Source of the DNA: Heterohyrax brucei
Taxonomy: Eukaryota > Chordata > Mammalia > Hyracoidea > Procaviidae
NCBI GenBank assembly: GCA_028571685.1
Contig: CM053143.1
Coordinates: 11,089,501 to 11,153,500, forward strand
Length of the DNA stretch: 64,000 nt
Direction of reading: 5' to 3'
Shown here: positions 34,828-44,548 of the stretch, piece after piece
Position numbering within the stretch: position 1 is the first letter of the stretch
Layout: each line of letters begins with the position of its first letter
Translations under genes and position numbers: made by a program
The notes under the pieces: model-generated
Databases searched by the model: none
The model's input: only the letters and a program-made list of their open reading frames with translations
Told to the model about the DNA's origin: nothing

Positions 34828-35370
34828 TGAGGGAACCCTTGTGCCTGAAATTCAGGAAGGTCATTGAGAGGACTCTGTCCCTGAGATTCAGGGAGCTGTC
34901 TTATCCAGTGATCAGACCCTGCCATTAGCTGAAAACAGCCTGGTATGCATGCCCCACAAGAATGACCAAAAACAGCCTGGTAGGCCCCACCTGGTATAAC
35001 CATGAAACCATAAATAACTAATCCTGTCTTCACATCCTCCCGTCCTCCTAATTGAAAGTTCTTCCCTTATCAGTGTTGGCCATAAACAAACCTTAACCCT
35101 TCCCCTTCCAATCAACACTTCTTCCTTATTCAGACCATAAGTCCCCTAACCAGAATTTCTTGCTACCCTCTTTCCTTATCAAAGCATAATGCCCCTCACT
35201 TCACACTACCTCACTGAAACTTTAAAACTGTAGAAAACCTGTCCTACTAGGGAGAGGTGGGATGAACCACTCTTGTCTCAGACCTCACTCTCTTTCTCCT
35301 CCAATAAACTTCACTAGACCTTTGGATTGGGGTACCTCTGCCTCTGTTTTGGGCCACCCTCTCCCCAGCA
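34828..35370 (+). mobile_element. ERV1-like solo LTR in L1-B
   Basis: 543 bp from TGAGGGAACCCTTGTG to CTCTCCCCAGCA, splitting L1 ORF2 between TTTCTTTTCCATAC and CATGTGAAGTTGGTG. It carries a repeated CAGCCTGGTA motif near 34940 and 34973, a TATA-like TTTAAAACTGTAG near 35220 and an AATAAA signal near 35303, as an LTR U3-R-U5 would. The TSD is eroded: CATAC left, CATGT right. The class assignment is tentative. Confidence 0.75.
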
Positions 35371-35630
35371 CATGTGAAGTTGGTGATTTGTTCTCTATCT
35401 CAATAAAAAATGCTGTTGGAATTTGTATTGGGATTGTATTCTATCTATAGATCACTTTGAGTAGATTATAGATTTTCATGATGTTGAGTCTTCCTATCCA
35501 TGAGTATGCTGGGTTTCTCCACTTACGTAGGTGTCTCGGTTTCTTGCAGCTGAGTCTTATAATTTTCTTTGTATAGGTATTTTATGTCTCTGGTTAGATT
35601 TATTCCAATTATTTTATCTTTTTGGGGGCT

Positions 35631-36094
35631 TGTTATGGATTGAGTTGTGTTCCCTAAAACATGTGTAGCAGTTTGGCTGGGCCATGATTCCTGGTATTGT
35701 GTGACGTTCCTTCATACTGGAATTCCCGCTTCTGTAAGCATAGATGTGTGTCAGTTGTGTGGGCAGAGCAAGATTCAGTGTGTAAATTTGTTTTGTGCCT
35801 TGAGGCATTCACTTGAGATATAAAGCAGGGAAGCTGCCAGAGAGATTTGGTAAGCTCATACCATCAAGAAAGCAGTACCGGAAGTCGAGTGCATCCTTCA
35901 GACCTGAGGTTCCTGCACCAAGATACTCCCTGACCGAAGTCTGATACAACACAAGGACTTTCCTCCAGAGGTGACAAAGAGGGAAAGCCTTCTTCTGGAG
36001 CTGACACCCTGAACTTGGACTTTTAGCTTACTGAACTGTGACAAATATCTTTTAAAGCCATCCTCTTATGGTATTTCTCAAAGCAGCATTCCAA
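35631..36094 (+). mobile_element. MLT1-like MaLR LTR in L1-B, end eroded
   Basis: Starts TGTTATGGATTGAGTTGTG. Internal blocks are CATACCATCAAGAAAGCAG and GAGGGAAAGCCTTCTTCTGG, and the late block TTATGGTATTTCTC precedes AGCAGCATTCC. The terminal CA end is missing where the AfroSINE starts. Confidence 0.88.
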
Positions 36095-36232
36095 AAACCC
36101 AGTTGTCATTGAGTTGATGCCAACTCATAGTGACCCTATAAGACAGAGTAGAACTGCCCCACAGTTTCCAAGGAGCACCTGGTGGATGCAAACTTCCGAC
36201 CTTTTGGTTAGGAGATGTAGTTCTTAATGGAC
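36095..36232 (-). repeat. AfroSINE-type SINE, antisense, at the LTR end
   Basis: GTTGATGCCAACTCATAGTG, GAACTGCCCCACAGTTTCC and CTTCCGACCTTTTGGTTAGG; L1 sequence resumes after TTCTTAATGGACTATTG. Confidence 0.9.
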
Positions 36233-37862
36233 TATTGTAAGTGGTGTTGATTTCATGATTTCTTCTTTGATGTTCCCTTTGTTGGTGTAAAGTAATCCAA
36301 CTGATTTTTCAGAGTTTATCTTATATCCTGATACCTTGCTGAACTCTTTCATTAGTTTCAGTAGATTTTTTACGAATTCTTTACTGTTTTCTGTGTATAA
36401 TAAGATCATGTGATCTGCAAATCTAGACACTTTTACTTCTTCCTTACAAATTTGGATGCACGTTATTTCTTTATCTTGCCTGATTGACGTGACTTGAACC
36501 TACAGAATAAAGTTGAATAAAAGTTGTGACAAAGAGCATCATATGTGATTCCTATTCTCAAGAAGAATGCTTCAGACCTCTCCCTTCAGGGCAATGTTGG
36601 CTGTTGACTTTGTATAAATGCCCTTCATGTGGAGGAATTTCCTTTCTATTCTTATTTTGCTGAGAGTTTTTTACATGAATGAGTCTGGACTTTGTCAAGT
36701 GCCATTTCTGCATGAGTTAATAAAATCAAGTGGTTCTTGTCTATTGCTTTATTTCTGTAGTTGATGATATTGATTGATTTTCATTTTTGCATCCCTGGCA
36801 TGAATCTCACTTGGTCATAGTGAATTATTATTATGTTTTGATATATTTTTGAATTCTCTTGGCTACAATTTTGTTGAGGATTTTTACATCTGATTTCATG
36901 GTAGACATTGGTCTGTAATTTTCCTCTTTTTGTGGGGTCTTTACCTGGCTTTGGTATCTGGGTTATACTGCCTTCATAGAAAGAAATTTGGGAGTTTTCC
37001 ATCCTTTTCTATGCTGTTGAGTACCTTTAGTAATAGTGGTAACTCTTCTCTGAGCATTTGGTAGAATTCTTTAGTGAAGCAGTCAGGGCCAGAGTTTTTA
37101 AATTACCTCTTGAATCTCTTCTTTTATGGTGGTTATATTTAGTTTTTCTACTTACATTTGTACTAATTTTAGTAGGTAATGTGCTTCTGGAAATTTGTCT
37201 ATTTCCTCTAGGTTTTCAAATTTGTTAAAAGAGTGTAAACAATTTTTCATAGTATTCTGTTATGATTCTTTTAATTTCAGTGGGGTTTGTTGTGATATCA
37301 CCCATCTCATTTCTTATTTGAGTTTTTTGCTTCCTCTCCTATTCTTCTTTTGTCAGTTTGACTAATGGTTTTATTAATTTTGTTGATCTTTATAAAAAAT
37401 ACAGTTTTTGATCAAATTGTTTTTCTATTCTGTTTCATTTAATTCTGCTCTAATTTTTATTATTTACTTTCTCTGGTTCCCAAGGGGTTCTTTGCTGCTC
37501 TCTTTCTACTTGTTCAAATTGTAGAGTTAGTTCTTTGATTTGAGCCCTTTCTTCTTTTTGTGTGTGCATTTATTGAGATAAATTGACCTCTGAGCACTGC
37601 TTTTGCTGTGTCCCTTAGATTCTGGTAGAATGTGTTTTCATTCTATGAATTTTTTTATTCCGTCCTTGGTTTCTTGTGTTATGCAATGTTATTTTTTGAA
37701 CAAACTGTTATTCGGTTTCCATGATTCTTTGTATTGTTTCAATATTTTGAATTTTGTTAAGGATTGTTTTGTGGGCTATTATGTGGTCAGTTCTGGAGAA
37801 TGTTCCATGTGCTTTGGAAAAGAAAGCATACTTGGCTGCTATTGGATGAAGTGTTCTGCATA

Positions 37863-38419
37863 CGAGGTCCAACAATTAAGTCCACAAACTTAATTATTCT
37901 AAGTGCCACAGACCTCATTGCTGAACACCACTATGGTCACCTTCAAAGTATTCCCCTTGGGAAGCTATGTACCAATGCCACTGCATAGTCTACCCTTCAA
38001 AGCAATTTTGGAATTCTTTCTGGATTTGCCATTGCTCATGGTGGCATGGTGGCAAGTTCATGAACTTAATTGCATAGTTGTCTGTGAGGGAGTTTTTAGC
38101 CAGTAAACAAATCACTGTGTGGGAACACTCTACTTACTCACTTGTTCTGGCCTCCAGTGACTTTTTTCTTTACCTGAAGATGAAGGAAATATTGAAAAGA
38201 AGACATTTTGATGACACTCAGTACATCAAGGGTAATACTATGACAGCTTTGATGGCTCTTCCAGGAAAAGAGTTCCAAAATTATTTTGAAGCATGGACTA
38301 TACACTGGCTTCAGTGCATAGCTCCCCAAGGGGAGTTCTTCAAAGGTGACCATAGGGATATTTAGCAATGAGGTATGTAGCATTTAGGATGGGCTCATGA
38401 TCTTAACTGTCAGACCTTG
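37863..38419. mobile_element. Snap-back mariner-derived non-autonomous element, copy 2
   Basis: 557 bp bounded by TA (37861-37862 and 38420-38421). The left TIR is CGAGGTCCAACAATTAAGTC and the right end AACTGTCAGACCTTG. The left arm 37863-38025 is the inverted mariner 3' end. A truncated inverted 5' end (GGCAAGTTCATGAACTTAAT) follows, then the direct 3' half coding SVREFLASKQITVWEH and FFLYLKMKEILKRRHFDD. The right arm 38262-38419 can pair with the left arm. It lies in L1-B ORF2. Confidence 0.9.
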
Positions 38420-40393
38420 TATGTCTATCAAGTAAAGCTGGTTGACTGTGGCCTTTAGGACTTCTGTGTCCTTACTGAGCTTTTTTCTAGATGTTATTTC
38501 CTTTACTAAAAGTGGTGAGTGGAATTGTCCTACTGTTGTTGTGGAGCTGTCTGTTTCTGTGTTCAGTGCAGATAATGCTTGTTTTATGTATTTTGAAGCA
38601 CCATATTTGAATGCACAGTTATTCAGTATGGTTATGTCCTCCTGGAGTATTGATCTTTAACCATTATGTAATGGTCTTCCCTTATCCAATGTGGTGGATT
38701 TTACTTTAAAGCATATTTTATCAGAGATTATTATTGCCACTACTGCTGTTTTTAAAATGTTGTTAACTTGATGTAGTTTTTCCATCCTGTGAATTGTTGT
38801 TTGCTTGTATCTTTGAGTCTAAGGTGTGTCTCCTGTAGGCAGCGTATAGATGGGTCTTTTTTTTTTTTTTTTCAAATCAGGTCTGCCATCCTGTTTCTCT
38901 TTATTGGTGCATTTAGTCCATTTACGTTCAGTGTGACTGTTGATAGGTATTAACTTAGTGCTGTTATTTTGATGTCTTTTTTTGTGTGTTGTGGATAATT
39001 CCTTTGTTCCATTTAATTTTCTGTGTGCTGAGTCTTTTTTCCTCATGTGTTTCTTTTCTTTTTCAGTGTTGAAGGATTTGTGTTTTTGAAACTTCATGTT
39101 TTTCTTGTTTTTTATTTTGAGATGTAGGACTGATATTTTCCCTTGTGGTCACCTTAATATTTATTTTTCTAAATTTAAACCATTCTTTAGTTTCTTTATA
39201 TTGCCTTGTCTTCCTCTCCATATGAAAGATCTAGAAGTACATTTTCTTTTGGATCCCTGTTTTTTGATGTAATGTTTACATAATGACATCTCTCTCTGTT
39301 TTCAGTGTTCTGCCTGTGATTTTTATTTGTGATTCCTCTATTTATATTGATATCCACTTGCTGTGTTCTGGTGTTGGTTTGTTACCTGATATTAATAGTT
39401 CTCTAACCAAAAGATTACCTTCAGTATTTCTTACAGTTTTGGTTTGGTTTTTACAAATTCCCTAAATCTGTTTCATCTGGGAAATGTCGTATTTTCACCC
39501 TCATATTGAGAGAGAGTTTGGGTAGGTATGTAATTCTTGGCTGCAAGTTATTTTCCTTCAAGGCTTTATATATGTGATCCCATTTTGTCTTCTTTCCTCC
39601 TTGGTTTTTGCTGAGTGGTCTGAGCTTAGGCTAATTCACTTTCCTTTGTCATTTATTTTTTGTTTATCTGTAGCCAGTTTTGAAAGTGTCTCCTAATGTT
39701 AAGTTTTGGCAGGATTCAATGTGTTCCCTAAAAAATCTGTGACAATTTGGCTGTGCTGTAATTCCTGGTTGTCATGGATTGAATTGTGTCCCCCCAAAAA
39801 TGTATGTGTAGGTTTGACTTGGTTTGGAGTTCCAACATGGTGCCCTTCCTCCCATGTGTTGTGAATCCTGCTTCTGTGATATTATGATGAAGAACGGTTT
39901 GCAGTTGTGATAGTGAGGCAGGACTCAAGCTTGTGGAATATAAGGAAGAGAAGTGAGCTGAGGAACTTGGGAACCTCATACCACCAAGAGAGAAGCACCG
40001 AGAGCAGAGCACATCCTTTGGACTCGAGGTTCCTGTGCCAAGATGCTCTCACTGGATGTGGACTCAGGTTACTGGACTGTGATGATTTTTCATATTGAAT
40101 GGACTTGAAACTTAGGAATGGATTTGTGGCTTACTGGACTGTGACAATAAAAGCTTCTCTTCATGAAACCTTCCACTCATGGTGTTTTCTGTTAGAGCTG
40201 TACCCGGTGACTAGGACAGAGTTTGGTACCGAGAGTGGGGTACTGCTCTAACAAATACCTAAAATGTGGAAGTTTTTTTTGAGACTGTGAGTGGATGAAA
40301 GAAGGCACCCAAGAGAACTGCTAGCACCTGAGGGCAGCAGCTGGTGAGGAAAGCAACAGCAGCAGTGAACTGGCAGCAGCAGAACCAGGAGTC

Positions 40394-40587
40394 GACCCAT
40401 GGAGCAAGAATGCTGAATGCCTGTGTGCAGAAGGCTTCCTGGCGGAATAGGGTGCCTCTGGGCACTTGAATAGGCGGAGCTAGGCTTGCTGACCCATGGA
40501 ACAAGAGGGCTGAGTGCTTGTGTGCAGGAGGCTACTTGATGGAGTGGGGTGCCTCCAGGCACTTGAATCAGTGGAGCCATGGAGCTA
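40394..40587 (+). repeat. 97-bp tandem duplication in the inner MaLR internal region
   Basis: Two units in tandem, at 40394-40490 and 40491-40587, each with GACCCATGGA near the start, a TGTGTGCAG word (40422 and 40519) and GGCACTTGAAT. The outer element has the same pair at about 42183-42370 with the same 97-bp period. Confidence 0.9.
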
Positions 40588-40969
40588 CAGAGTGTTGGAA
40601 CACTTGCCCTGTAGGACAGATGTGGGGTTGCAGCCCCAGGTTGGTGAGAAGCTGAGCTGCTTGAGTCTCAGAAGTTATGGCCATGAAGGGGGTGGAGCCA
40701 GGGCTTTCTGTGTATGTGGGAGTGGAACTGCCACTCAGTTGGGCTTAGGGTGTACCTAAAGCCAAGGGGGCAGAGTTTCTGTCCAAATGGGCCTGGAAGG
40801 TCAAGATGAAGGCCAGGTGCCTCCACTAAGCCTCTGGAGAGTGTGGCCAATACCAAGAGTTGGATGAGAATGGTTATGAAATGTCTCAGAGTATGGAATG
40901 ACATTTTTGAAGCCATGAAGTCCAATGTAATGTATTCTGATAATCTGCCTGGTATATGCTATTAATGAA

Positions 40970-41070
40970 AACTGTTGCTATGTTATGAATGAATATTGTT
41001 GCTGTGTTATAAATGAAAACTATTGCTGTTATAAATGAAAACTGGTGTTATGCTATGAATGATAATATCT
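40970..41070 (+). repeat. Short minisatellite in the MaLR internal region
   Basis: Imperfect repeats of about 22-32 bp built on TGTTATAAATGAAAACT and variants such as TGTTATGAATGAATATT. Not seen at the same place in the outer element, so probably a local expansion. Confidence 0.75.
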
Positions 41071-43389
41071 TGTATGTTCTAATGATAAAAGATTTTTGGG
41101 GTGCCAAAGGGTGGGATGTCATGGATTGAATTGTGTCCCCCCAAAAATGTATGTGTTGGTTTGACTTGGTTTGGAGTTCCAACATGGTGCCCTTCCTCCC
41201 ATGTGTTGTGAATCCTGCCTCTGTGATATTATGATGAAGAATGGTTTGCAGTTGTGATAGTGAGGCAGGACTCAAGCTTGTGGAATATAAGGGAGAGAAG
41301 TGAGCTGAGGAAGTTGGGAACCTCATACCACCAAGAGAGAAGCACCAAGAGCAGAGCATGTCCTTTGGACTCAATGTTCCTGTGCTGAGACGCTCTCACT
41401 GGATTTGAACTTAGCCTACCAGACTGTGATAAAGTCTCTTACTGAATGGACTTACAATTTGTAAATGGATTTGTGGCTTACTGTGACAATAAAAGCTTCT
41501 CTTCATGAAACCTTCCACTCATGGTGTTTTCTGTTAGAGCAGTACCCGGTGACTAGGACACTGGTATTGTGTGATATTCCTCCATGTTGGAATCCTGCCT
41601 CTGTGATGTTAATCAGGGTAAATGGACAGCAGTTGTGTTGATAGAGTGAGATTCAACGTGTAAGTTTTGTGCCTTGAGGCAGTCTCTTGAGATATAAAGA
41701 TAAAAACCTGGCAGAGATGGGAATCTCATACCATCAAGAAAGCAGCACTAGGAGAACAGCGTATCTTTCAGACTTGAAGTTTCTGTGCCAGGATACTCCA
41801 TGACCAAAGACTGATGCAAAGCAAGGACTTTCCTCCAGAGTTGACAGGGGGAAAGCATTCCTCTGGAGCAGATGCCTTCAATTCAGACTGGTAGCCTACC
41901 AGACTGTGTCAATAAAATTTCCATTTATGAAACTATCATCTATGTGGTAATTTTGTTAGAGTAGCACTAACTGATTAAAGCAGAACTTGGTACCGAGGGA
42001 GTAGGGTACTTCTGTAACAAATACCTAAAGTGTGGAAATGGTTTTAAAAGTGAATAGATAGAAGACACAGAAGGAATGGAGAATTATTAACACCAAAGAA
42101 GGTGCAGATGGTGAGAACCAGCAGAGGACCAGGGGCCGCAGACAGGCAGCAGCAGAACCACATGGTTTAAGACAGCACTGGAGCTGACCAACAGAGTAAG
42201 CTGAGTGCCTATGCGCAGGAGGTTTCTTGGCAGAGTGGGGTGCCTCTGGGCACTTGAATTGATAGAGCTAGGCATACTGACCCAAAGATTGAGAGAGCTG
42301 AGTGCCTGTGTGCAGGAGTCTTCCTCACAGAGTGAGGTGCCTCCTGGCACTTAAATCAGTGGAGCTACAAAGGTTTGAAACACTTGCCCCTACAGGGCAG
42401 ATGTAGGCCTGAGGCCCAGGCCATGAGGCCATAGGAAGCAGAAGCTGAAGAGACAAAGAACATGAGAAGCTGAGCTACCTCAGTCTCAAAAGGTATGGTC
42501 ATGATCTCGGGGGATTGAAAGGGTGGAGCCATGGCTTTCTGGGTTTGTAAGGGTGGAATTGCCACTCAGTTGGGCTAAGGGTGCACCTAAAGCTGAGGGG
42601 ACAGAGTTGCTGTTCCAGTGAGCCTATAAAACAGAGCTGTAGCCCACCAGGGGTCTCCACTCAGAATGCATAGAGTGTAGCTAATACCTGGAGTCTGAAG
42701 GGCAAGGCTAATGTGTAAAATGTCTCAGAAAATGGAATATTATTTTCATAGCTTTGAAGTCTAATGTAATGTTTTCTGCTGACTTGCTTGTTGCCTGTCA
42801 ATCCCTTCTTTCCCTGAAATTTCTCCCATTTGTAATGGAAACGTCTAACTTGTGCCTGTTCTGCTATTGTACCTTTGGAAGCTGATAGCTTATATTCTAG
42901 ATTTCACAGATACAGAAGAGTTTTTGTATTTTGGACTTGGAAGTGATTTAAGATTTCTGTCATATGGGATGGACATGTTTTTGCTATGACTTTTGCTGTG
43001 ATAGGATGAATGTGTTACATATTTCAAAGATGTGATTTTGGGGGTGCCAAAGGGTGGGATGTCATGGATTGAATAGTGTGCCCCGAAAAATATATATATA
43101 GTAATTTGGCTGGGCCAGGATTCCCTGTATTGTATGATTGTCCTCCATTTTGTGATTTTCCAATGCTGTGTGTTAGAGGATTAGGGTGGGACTATAAATC
43201 CCTTCAAAAGATCACCTCCCTGCTCCACTGTAAATGAGTTTCCCTGGTGTATGGCTTGCAACACCCTTTATCCTTTCATCCGACAAGAGATGAAAGGGAA
43301 GCAAGCAGAGAATTGGAAACCTCACATCATCAAGGAAGCAGCAGAGGAAGAAGAGTAGGTTCTTCAGGCCGAATGTTCCTGGACCAAGA

Positions 43390-43460
43390 TACTCCCTGAA
43401 CACAGACTGATGCAACACAGACTGATGCAACTCCCTGAACACAGACTGATGCAACCCAAG
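43390..43460 (+). repeat. Local triplication in the outer 3' LTR
   Basis: ACACAGACTGATGCAA occurs three times, two of them preceded by CTCCCTGA. The other MaLR LTRs here have one copy, so this is a private slippage or duplication event that lengthens the LTR to 554 bp. Confidence 0.9.
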
Positions 43461-44017
43461 GCCTTTCCTCCAGAGCCAACAAGAGGGAAAGCCTTCTCCT
43501 GGAATGGACTTGCTGAATTTGGGCTTGTAACCTATCAGGCAGTGACAATAAAGTTTCTCTAGATCATCCACTCTGTGGTAATTCTGCTAGAGCAGCACTA
43601 GCTGACTAAGACAACAGATTTGATTAAAATATGCCTTGCTGTCTCTTTTGGGGTATCTGTTTTGTATGGAGTTCAGTGAGCATCTTAGTTAGCTATCTTC
43701 TTATATTTTGTGTTATCAGGGAAGTTTTCTGTCAGCAAGTCTTTGACAGTTCTCTCTGTGTTTTCAGTTATTCTCCATCCACCCCCTTTCTGGTATTCCA
43801 ATTATTTATAAATTTTTCTTCATGGAATTTCACATAATCCTTTTTTAAAATTATTTTATCTGATTTTTCCTCATATTTCCTCAAGTATCATGTGCTTTAT
43901 CTTCAGTGTCATTAGTTCAGGCTTCCATTGCCTGAATTCTGCCCCTTTGACTTTCTACTGAGTTGTATAATTCCATAATTTTATCATTAAATTTGTGATT
44001 TTCTAATTCTTGCTACT

Positions 44018-44548
44018 TGTCATGGATTGAATTGTGTTCCCCCCCCCCCCCCAAATATGTGCAGAAATTTGGTGGGGTTGTGACTACCAGTATATAGTGT
44101 GATTGTGCTCCATTTTGTGAGTTTTTCCTATGCTGTGTGTTAAAGAGGATTAGGGTGGAACTGTAAATCCCTTCATAAGATTACCACCCTACTCCACTGT
44201 AAAGGGAGTTTCTCTGGAGTGTGGCTTACTTCACCTTTTATCCCACTGGGGATAAAAGGAAGAGGAAGCAAGCAGAGAGTTGGGAACCTCACGCTATCAA
44301 GAAAGCAGCACCGGCAATAGAGTGCATCCTTCAGACCTTAGGTGCCTGTACCAGGATGCTCCCTAACCACAGACTGATGCAACACAAGGGTTTTCCTCCA
44401 GTGCTGACAGAGGGAAAATCCTTCCCCTGGAGCAGACACCCTGAATGCAGATTTGTAACCTACTGGACTGTATAAGGATAAACTTGCCTTTGTTAAAGCC
44501 AACCACTTTGTGGTATTTCTCTTAGAGCAGCACTGGCTGACTAAAACA
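44018..44548 (+). mobile_element. MLT1-like MaLR solo LTR in L1-B ORF1, sense
   Basis: Runs from TGTCATGGATTGAATTGTG to GGCTGACTAAAACA. The TSD is CTACT at 44013-44017 and CCACT at 44549-44553 (4 of 5). A run of 14 C lies at about 44039-44052, an expansion of the usual CCCCCC of this family. Confidence 0.9.

Larger units (their letters stand above)
33100..38960 (-). pseudogene. L1-B ORF2 (endonuclease/RT) pseudogene
   Basis: Read on the minus strand. The N-terminal endonuclease end lies near 38960. The RT polymerase motif survives as FADH instead of FADD in the frame at 36224-36430 (ADHMILLYTENSKEF, then SGYKINSEKSVG). It is interrupted by the LTRs at 33508 and 34828, the MaLR LTR and SINE at 35631-36232 and the mariner derivative at 37863. 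Multiple stops. Confidence 0.88.
39770..41560 (+). mobile_element. Inner MaLR element (LTR-internal-LTR), complete, with TSD
   Basis: The 5' LTR is 39770-40218, the internal region 40219-41116 and the 3' LTR 41117-41560. The TSD is CTGGT at 39765-39769 and 41561-41565, a perfect 5 bp. The primer-site-like TGGTACCGAGAGTGGGG is at 40224-40240 and the purine tract GGGGTGCCAAAGGGTGGGA at about 41097-41116. The two LTRs are alike but differ clearly between about 40040 and 40130 and the matching 3' part. It sits inside the 5' LTR of the outer element and is thus younger. Confidence 0.92.
39707..43613 (+). mobile_element. Outer MaLR element (LTR-internal-LTR) holding a second MaLR element
   Basis: The 5' LTR is split: 39707-39769 and 41561-41982. 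The internal region is 41983-43059 and the 3' LTR 43060-43613. Directly after the 5' LTR is TGGTACCGAGGGAGTAGGG (41988-), like a tRNA-Leu primer site. Before the 3' LTR is a purine-rich GGGGGTGCCAAAGGGTGGGA. It is inserted in L1-B ORF1. A diverged target duplication is possible (AGTTT left, AGATTT right). No coding capacity is seen, as for non-autonomous MaLR elements. Confidence 0.87.

Noticed and set aside
40248..40580. A 110-codon minus-strand frame with repeated segments, looking like a repeat protein
   Set aside because: The repeats are the 97-bp DNA duplication of the MaLR internal region read in antisense; no start context or family match.
40970..41070. A CRISPR-like repeat-spacer array
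   Set aside because: The repeats are few, imperfect and contiguous with no spacers, inside a vertebrate retroelement.
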